In this document: one piece after another, positions 15,020-18,404 of the stretch
Layout of the letters: every line of letters starts with the position of its first letter
Numbering within the stretch: the first letter of the stretch is position 1
From: Bdellovibrio sp.
GTDB lineage: Bacteria > Myxococcota > SpSt-1050
Assembly (NCBI GenBank): GCA_020725805.1
Contig: DYEF01000013.1
Location: 1-18,404 of the forward strand
Length of the DNA: 18,404 nt
Direction of reading: 5' to 3'
The notes under the pieces: generated by a model
The model's database searches: none
What the model was told of the DNA's origin: nothing
Seen by the model: only the letters and a program-made list of their open reading frames with translations
Made by a program: the position numbers and the translations under genes

Positions 15020-17419
15020 ATGCCCAAGTTAAATAAAGGCAGAATATTGATATATTTTCTATTTGGTTTGAATATCACAATCACTGTACTGGGTTTCTTT
15101 TCGCTTCTCTCTTCTCCCTATACAGGTATCAGAACGGCAATAGAGAACGAATCTGTGGTGATTAAGGTCGACAGGAATAGCCCTGCAAAACTGGCCGGAT
15201 TACAGGATAGGGATATATTACTTGACGTAGAGAATCTGAAAATTCCTTTCTTTACCTTTAGTCCGGACCCTGATTATGTGAGCGACAGGAAGGATTACGA
15301 TCTCATTTGGGAATCACTGATACGGTTGGGAGATGTTGTTAAACTGAATGAGTCTGTGAATATTACGGTAAAGCGGGGGTCAGAAACCCTCTCTTTTTCG
15401 GTTGTGCCTGAGCATTTCAGTTTATTCGGGGTGATAAAACGGACACTGCCTGTATATATTGTTGCGTGGTCGTTTATGATAACGGCTTTTCTGGTTTTAA
15501 GGAAGAAGTCCAATGACATCTCTGTTGCGAATTTCATAGTTGGTACAGGTGTCTGTGCAAGTTTTGCAGCACTGGCTTCATATACCGTACGCGACCTCTA
15601 TTTCCCCTATATAGCGTTCAGGATTCTCAAGGAGGCAAATTACCTTGGTGCATTGTCTTCTTCTTTCGCTTTTTTGCACCTGATTCTGGTCTTTCCGAGG
15701 AAGAAGAAGATCGCAGAGAGGTATCCGTGGATTACCGGCGGTGTCTATCTGGTTCTACTGCTGGTATTGCTTGCGAACTATACAGGCCTATTCAGTAATA
15801 TGCATCTGACGTCATATCTGCCGATCAGTCTCTGTCTGATAACCTTTGTTCTTCTTCTAGTCATAGATTTCTTCAGGGAGAAGGATGTTGTATTCAGAAG
15901 GCAGATACAGTGGGTTGTCTTTGGGTTTTCTGCCGGGCTTCTTGCATGGCTCATCTTTACATCTGTACCTGTTCTATTCGGAGCCCCCATACTGTCGGAG
16001 GAGATAGCGCTCCTGCCTTCGATTGTCATTCCGCTCAGTTTTGCGTTTGCGATAACCAGATATAAACTGATGGATATAGGTACGATTTTCGATTACATAG
16101 TGATTTACGGTATGACGATACTGATACTTCAGGGGATAGAACTGACATTTCTTGGTGTAGTATCTCCTTATATCAGTGCATATATGGGACGGGCTCCTAT
16201 TATATCTGTTGTTGCCGTACTTCTGATTGTCTTTCTGTATATCCCTATAAGAAATACGGTCAAGAGAATGACCGAGAGATTCTTCAAAAGAGGCACATAC
16301 GATATCGACAGGGAAATAATGCGGTTTAATATGGAACTTAGTCTTTCTGAAGAGAGACTGCCGTTTGAGAAGTATTTTATATTTGTCAGAAATCTTATAG
16401 GTAGTTCCGGCTGTATAGTCCTCCTGAATGGCAGACAATTGATCTATTCGGATTCCGAGGGCACGGCTCTGATGGGTCTGAGACTTGCCCAAAATGAACA
16501 TGTGGCAGAATATCTTTCAAAACTCAGAGAGCAAGTTTTCGGTTTCGAAATAATCGATGAGGGACTTGCGCTGGACGATTCACTCAAAGGTGCACTCTTC
16601 GTCCCTGTAAGTACTTCAAAGGAATTCTATGTTGTGATATTTCTGGAAAAATGGAACAACACACCTTATTCTAAAAAAGACAGGAGTCTGATAGGTGCCC
16701 TCTCATTGAACCTGTCCCAATTGCTGGAAGTCGAGCGGCTTAGAATAGAGAAATCGGCACTCGAAGAGGAACTCAGAAGTCAGAAAAACCATATCCTGAA
16801 GGAGATGCACGACGGTCTTGGCAGCATACTGACTCATATTATTGTGGCTTCGCAGGTAGCAAGCGGTAGTCTGAACAAGGAGAAGGATGCGGAAAAGGTC
16901 AGAAATATGATCGAGATAATACATAATCACTCGCGGGAAGCAATGGATTTTATGAGAGTAGGTCTCTTGCTTCTGGAGAATCCCGAAAGCACCGTCGGAA
17001 CCATTGTATCCGGGTTCAGGCACAGATACAGAAATACGCTTCAGTCCTATGGTATAAGTGCAGAATATTTCGTTGATAAGGATGTTGAATCCGAATATCT
17101 GGGGGCAAGAGAAAATCTCAATTGTATCAGGTCTGTTCAGGAGGCTGTCAATAATATTCTGAAGCACTCAGGAGCAGATAAGATAGAGATGCATTTTACA
17201 AAGCAGGGGAATAACCTGAATATCACCATAAAAGACAACGGAAGGGGATTTGATGTAGTAAAAACGGGGAGCGGGTCGGGACTAAGAAACATAAAGGAAA
17301 GGATGTCGGAGATAAAAGGTTCTTTCGAAATAAAATCATCAATCGGAACCGGCACCGAACTTCTGCTCACAATACCCTTAAAATCACCGGTTGTGGTTAT
17401 GGATAACCGTTCTGTTTAG
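15020..17419 (+). CDS. Multi-pass histidine kinase with periplasmic PDZ-like domain (NarX/DegS type)
   Basis: The 799-residue sensor kinase has a membrane helix at about 10-30, a PDZ-like extracytoplasmic domain at about 31-130 (VIKVDRNSPAKLAGLQDRDI, later VNITVKRG), and roughly eight or nine further membrane segments from about 139 to 410. A GAF-like cytosolic region (about 415-570), a short coiled coil, and a HisKA_3 dimerisation helix with His597 in EMHDGLGS follow. The HATPase domain has N-box Asn711 and G1-box Asp739 (DNGRGF), then GSGSGLRNI. The HisKA_3 type pairs with LuxR-type regulators such as the next gene, 18 nt downstream. No Shine-Dalgarno sequence precedes the ATG, yet the membrane helix begins right after it, so the start is likely correct. 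The PDZ suggests sensing of exposed peptide termini in the periplasm, by analogy with DegS protease. Confidence 0.93.
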   Translation: MPKLNKGRILIYFLFGLNITITVLGFFSLLSSPYTGIRTAIENESVVIKVDRNSPAKLAGLQDRDILLDVENLKIPFFTFSPDPDYVSDRKDYDLIWESLIRLGDVVKLNESVNITVKRGSETLSFSVVPEHFSLFGVIKRTLPVYIVAWSFMITAFLVLRKKSNDISVANFIVGTGVCASFAALASYTVRDLYFPYIAFRILKEANYLGALSSSFAFLHLILVFPRKKKIAERYPWITGGVYLVLLLVLLANYTGLFSNMHLTSYLPISLCLITFVLLLVIDFFREKDVVFRRQIQWVVFGFSAGLLAWLIFTSVPVLFGAPILSEEIALLPSIVIPLSFAFAITRYKLMDIGTIFDYIVIYGMTILILQGIELTFLGVVSPYISAYMGRAPIISVVAVLLIVFLYIPIRNTVKRMTERFFKRGTYDIDREIMRFNMELSLSEERLPFEKYFIFVRNLIGSSGCIVLLNGRQLIYSDSEGTALMGLRLAQNEHVAEYLSKLREQVFGFEIIDEGLALDDSLKGALFVPVSTSKEFYVVIFLEKWNNTPYSKKDRSLIGALSLNLSQLLEVERLRIEKSALEEELRSQKNHILKEMHDGLGSILTHIIVASQVASGSLNKEKDAEKVRNMIEIIHNHSREAMDFMRVGLLLLENPESTVGTIVSGFRHRYRNTLQSYGISAEYFVDKDVESEYLGARENLNCIRSVQEAVNNILKHSGADKIEMHFTKQGNNLNITIKDNGRGFDVVKTGSGSGLRNIKERMSEIKGSFEIKSSIGTGTELLLTIPLKSPVVVMDNRSV

Positions 17420-17437
17420 TGATAGGGGGAAAGTATT

Positions 17438-18058
17438 ATGAAGATTGTAATTGTGGAAGATGATTCGCTTGTCAGGGAGAATCTGAAAATATTACTTGGC
17501 GGCGAGAGAGATATCGAGATTGCCGGAGCCTATTCTTCGGCCGAGGAGGCACTCCCCGTGCTGAAAGAGATCAGTCCCGATATTATTCTGGTTGATATAG
17601 GGTTGCCGAAAATGAGCGGAATCGAGCTGATTAGGGAGAGCAAGTCTCTTCTCCCCGATGTGGAGATAATGGCCTTTACGGTCTTCGAGGATAAGGATAC
17701 GGTATTTGCTGCACTCAAAGCCGGTGCGACAGGATATATACTAAAAGGCGCTACTCCAAGGGAACTCGTCGAAGCCCTGCATAACTTATATGAAGGCGGC
17801 TCGCCGATGAGTCCGCGTATTGCAAGGGCAATTATTATCGACCTTCAGGATGCAAATGACGAACAGTATTTACTGAGCGCAAGAGAGAAGGAGATTCTCT
17901 CCGATGTCGAAAAGGGTCTCTCCTATAAGGAGATCGCCGTCAGACTGAATATAAGCCCTTCTACCGTTCACTCACATATCAAGAAGATTTACAGAAAACT
18001 TCACGCCAAGAGCCGCAAAGAGGCGTTTCTGAAGGCAAGGCGAAAAGGGATCTTGTAA
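17438..18058 (+). CDS. NarL/LuxR-family response regulator
   Basis: The 206-residue DNA-binding regulator has a receiver domain with Glu7-Asp8-Asp9 acidic pocket, phospho-acceptor Asp53, and Lys in YILKG. The C-terminal LuxR helix-turn-helix begins LSAREKEIL and includes GLSYKEIAVRLNISPSTVHSHIKKIYRKL. It is the cognate partner of the kinase immediately upstream and probably co-transcribed. AGGGGGA serves as ribosome binding site. The 33-nt element begins 4 nt after its stop. A second copy lies upstream of the kinase and the divergent lipoproteins. The regulator may therefore bind both sides of its own operon. Confidence 0.96.
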   Translation: MKIVIVEDDSLVRENLKILLGGERDIEIAGAYSSAEEALPVLKEISPDIILVDIGLPKMSGIELIRESKSLLPDVEIMAFTVFEDKDTVFAALKAGATGYILKGATPRELVEALHNLYEGGSPMSPRIARAIIIDLQDANDEQYLLSAREKEILSDVEKGLSYKEIAVRLNISPSTVHSHIKKIYRKLHAKSRKEAFLKARRKGIL

Positions 18059-18061
18059 GGG

Positions 18062-18094
18062 ATTTACCCTCAAAATACCCATTGGGGGTGATTT
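18062..18094 (+). promoter_or_regulatory. Shared 33-nt regulatory element, copy 2
   Basis: The element has ATTTACCC, AAAATACCC and GGGGTGATTT at the same spacing as copy 1 at 14761-14793, with 27/33 identities. It lies 3 nt after the response regulator stop and 141 nt before the downstream lipoprotein. A TATTAT box at 18115-18120 is a possible -10. The sequence can also fold as AAAATACCC against GGGTGATTTT, so a terminator role is an alternative. The copy upstream of the divergent lipoproteins has no gene to terminate, which favours an operator. Confidence 0.6.
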
Positions 18095-18124
18095 TGTAAT
18101 CCGAATACCGGTGGTATTATTCTG

Positions 18125-18143
18125 CTGCTTTCTTAAGGAGCAG
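18125..18143 (+). promoter_or_regulatory. Small hairpin over the leader ORF ribosome binding site
   Basis: CTGCT (18125-18129) can pair with AGCAG (18139-18143). The latter overlaps the end of the AAGGAG site at 18135-18140. The stem is only 5 bp, so a regulatory effect is uncertain. Confidence 0.3.
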
Positions 18144-18146
18144 GGA

Positions 18147-18239
18147 ATGATAAGAAGTGCTGAATTAAAAGACAGCGGATTTGAAATATGGGGGGATTTT
18201 ATGCTTTTTATAATTTCTTCCAAAGGAGGTATTTTATGA
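18147..18239 (+). CDS. Possible 30-residue leader ORF coupled to the lipoprotein gene
   Basis: ATG at 18147 has AAGGAG (18135-18140) 6 nt upstream. The 30 codons start MIRSAELKDSGF and end SSKGGIL. The TGA stop at 18237-18239 overlaps the lipoprotein ATG at 18236 in an ATGA junction. The ORF spans the lipoprotein's own AAGGAGGT site, so its translation would affect that of the lipoprotein. There is no known family. Its own ribosome binding site and exact stop/start overlap favour a real coding or regulatory leader, but chance is possible. Confidence 0.45.
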   Translation: MIRSAELKDSGFEIWGDFMLFIISSKGGIL

Positions 18240-18404
18240 AGAAGATTTTTGTATTACTCACATCACTTGTTCTGGCATTTGTAATTTTTGCAAATTGCGG
18301 CGAGGATGAAAAGAAGGAAGTAACGATTACAGCGGCTCAGAAGGAGTCTGCAAAGGGAGTAGTAACCAAGGTAAGCTCTCTTAAGACTGTCAAGACCAAT
18401 CCCG
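18236..18404 (+). CDS. Lipoprotein, 5' part only (cut by window end)
   Basis: The visible 56 codons start MKKIFVLLTSLVLAFVIFANCGED. A basic start, hydrophobic stretch and Cys21 form a lipobox-like FANC; Asn before the Cys is uncommon but tolerated. The mature part begins with a Glu/Lys-rich stretch, EDEKKEVTITAAQKES. AAGGAGGT lies 5 nt before the ATG. The gene is downstream of the second 33-nt element and probably belongs to the same regulon as the four lipoproteins. It does not obviously belong to their C-x(8-10)-C family in the visible part. Confidence 0.75.
   Translation, partial: MKKIFVLLTSLVLAFVIFANCGEDEKKEVTITAAQKESAKGVVTKVSSLKTVKTNP

Noticed and set aside
15974-16501. Minus-strand open frame of 175 codons opposite the kinase
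   Set aside because: It lies entirely within the kinase coding region, without motifs; the reverse frame of a membrane-protein gene is often open.
18062-18094. Second 33-nt element as simply the terminator of the regulator gene
   Set aside because: It can fold into a stem, but there is no T-run beyond the stem, and the same element lies upstream of a divergent operon where no upstream gene needs terminating. Not fully excluded.
1-18404. tRNA, rRNA, CRISPR or mobile element
   Set aside because: I saw no tRNA-like T-arm, no spaced repeat array, and no transposase or integrase motif on either strand by eye.

Overview
The window looks like a chromosomal segment of an uncultured Gram-negative bacterium of deltaproteobacterial/Myxococcota type. 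Supporting signs are an Mla-type lipid ABC transporter, many lipoproteins with lipoboxes, an Asp-rich linker followed by a CGDDGCGG cysteine cluster in one lipoprotein, and an NtrC-type regulator. G+C is moderate by eye. The lineage is an inference. I saw no tRNA, rRNA, IS element or CRISPR array.

Layout. (1) 72-3820, minus: mlaE-mlaF-mlaD plus a HAD phosphatase, gaps of 1-6 nt, with a clear promoter just upstream. (2) 4005-5360, plus: a divergent C39-type cysteine-peptidase lipoprotein with its own consensus-like promoter. (3) 5502-8269, minus: a two-gene unit, a small TolC-like exported protein and a lamin-tail-domain lipoprotein. (4) 8529-13378, plus: a tight five-gene operon with fumarase alpha subunit, PP-loop tRNA-thiolation-like protein, LarE sulfur transferase, orphan sigma54 response regulator and MazG. 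(5) 13539-14658, minus: four consecutive small lipoproteins, each with a strong ribosome binding site, ending at an intrinsic terminator. (6) 15020-18058, plus: a PDZ-containing multi-pass histidine kinase and a NarL/LuxR-type response regulator. (7) 18147-18404, plus: a possible 30-codon leader ORF overlapping the start of another lipoprotein, cut by the window edge.

The most notable part is 13.5-18.4 kb. A 33-nt element upstream of the four-lipoprotein operon recurs with 27/33 identities, in the same orientation relative to the downstream genes, upstream of the lipoprotein after the response regulator. This ties the two-component system to two flanking lipoprotein units and suggests an envelope-sensing regulon. 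The periplasmic PDZ domain of the kinase may be its input, and the lipoproteins its targets or ligands. The four lipoproteins resemble diverged tandem paralogues sharing a C-x(8-10)-C motif. The element, paralogy and gene layout are visible in the sequence; the regulatory wiring is inferred.
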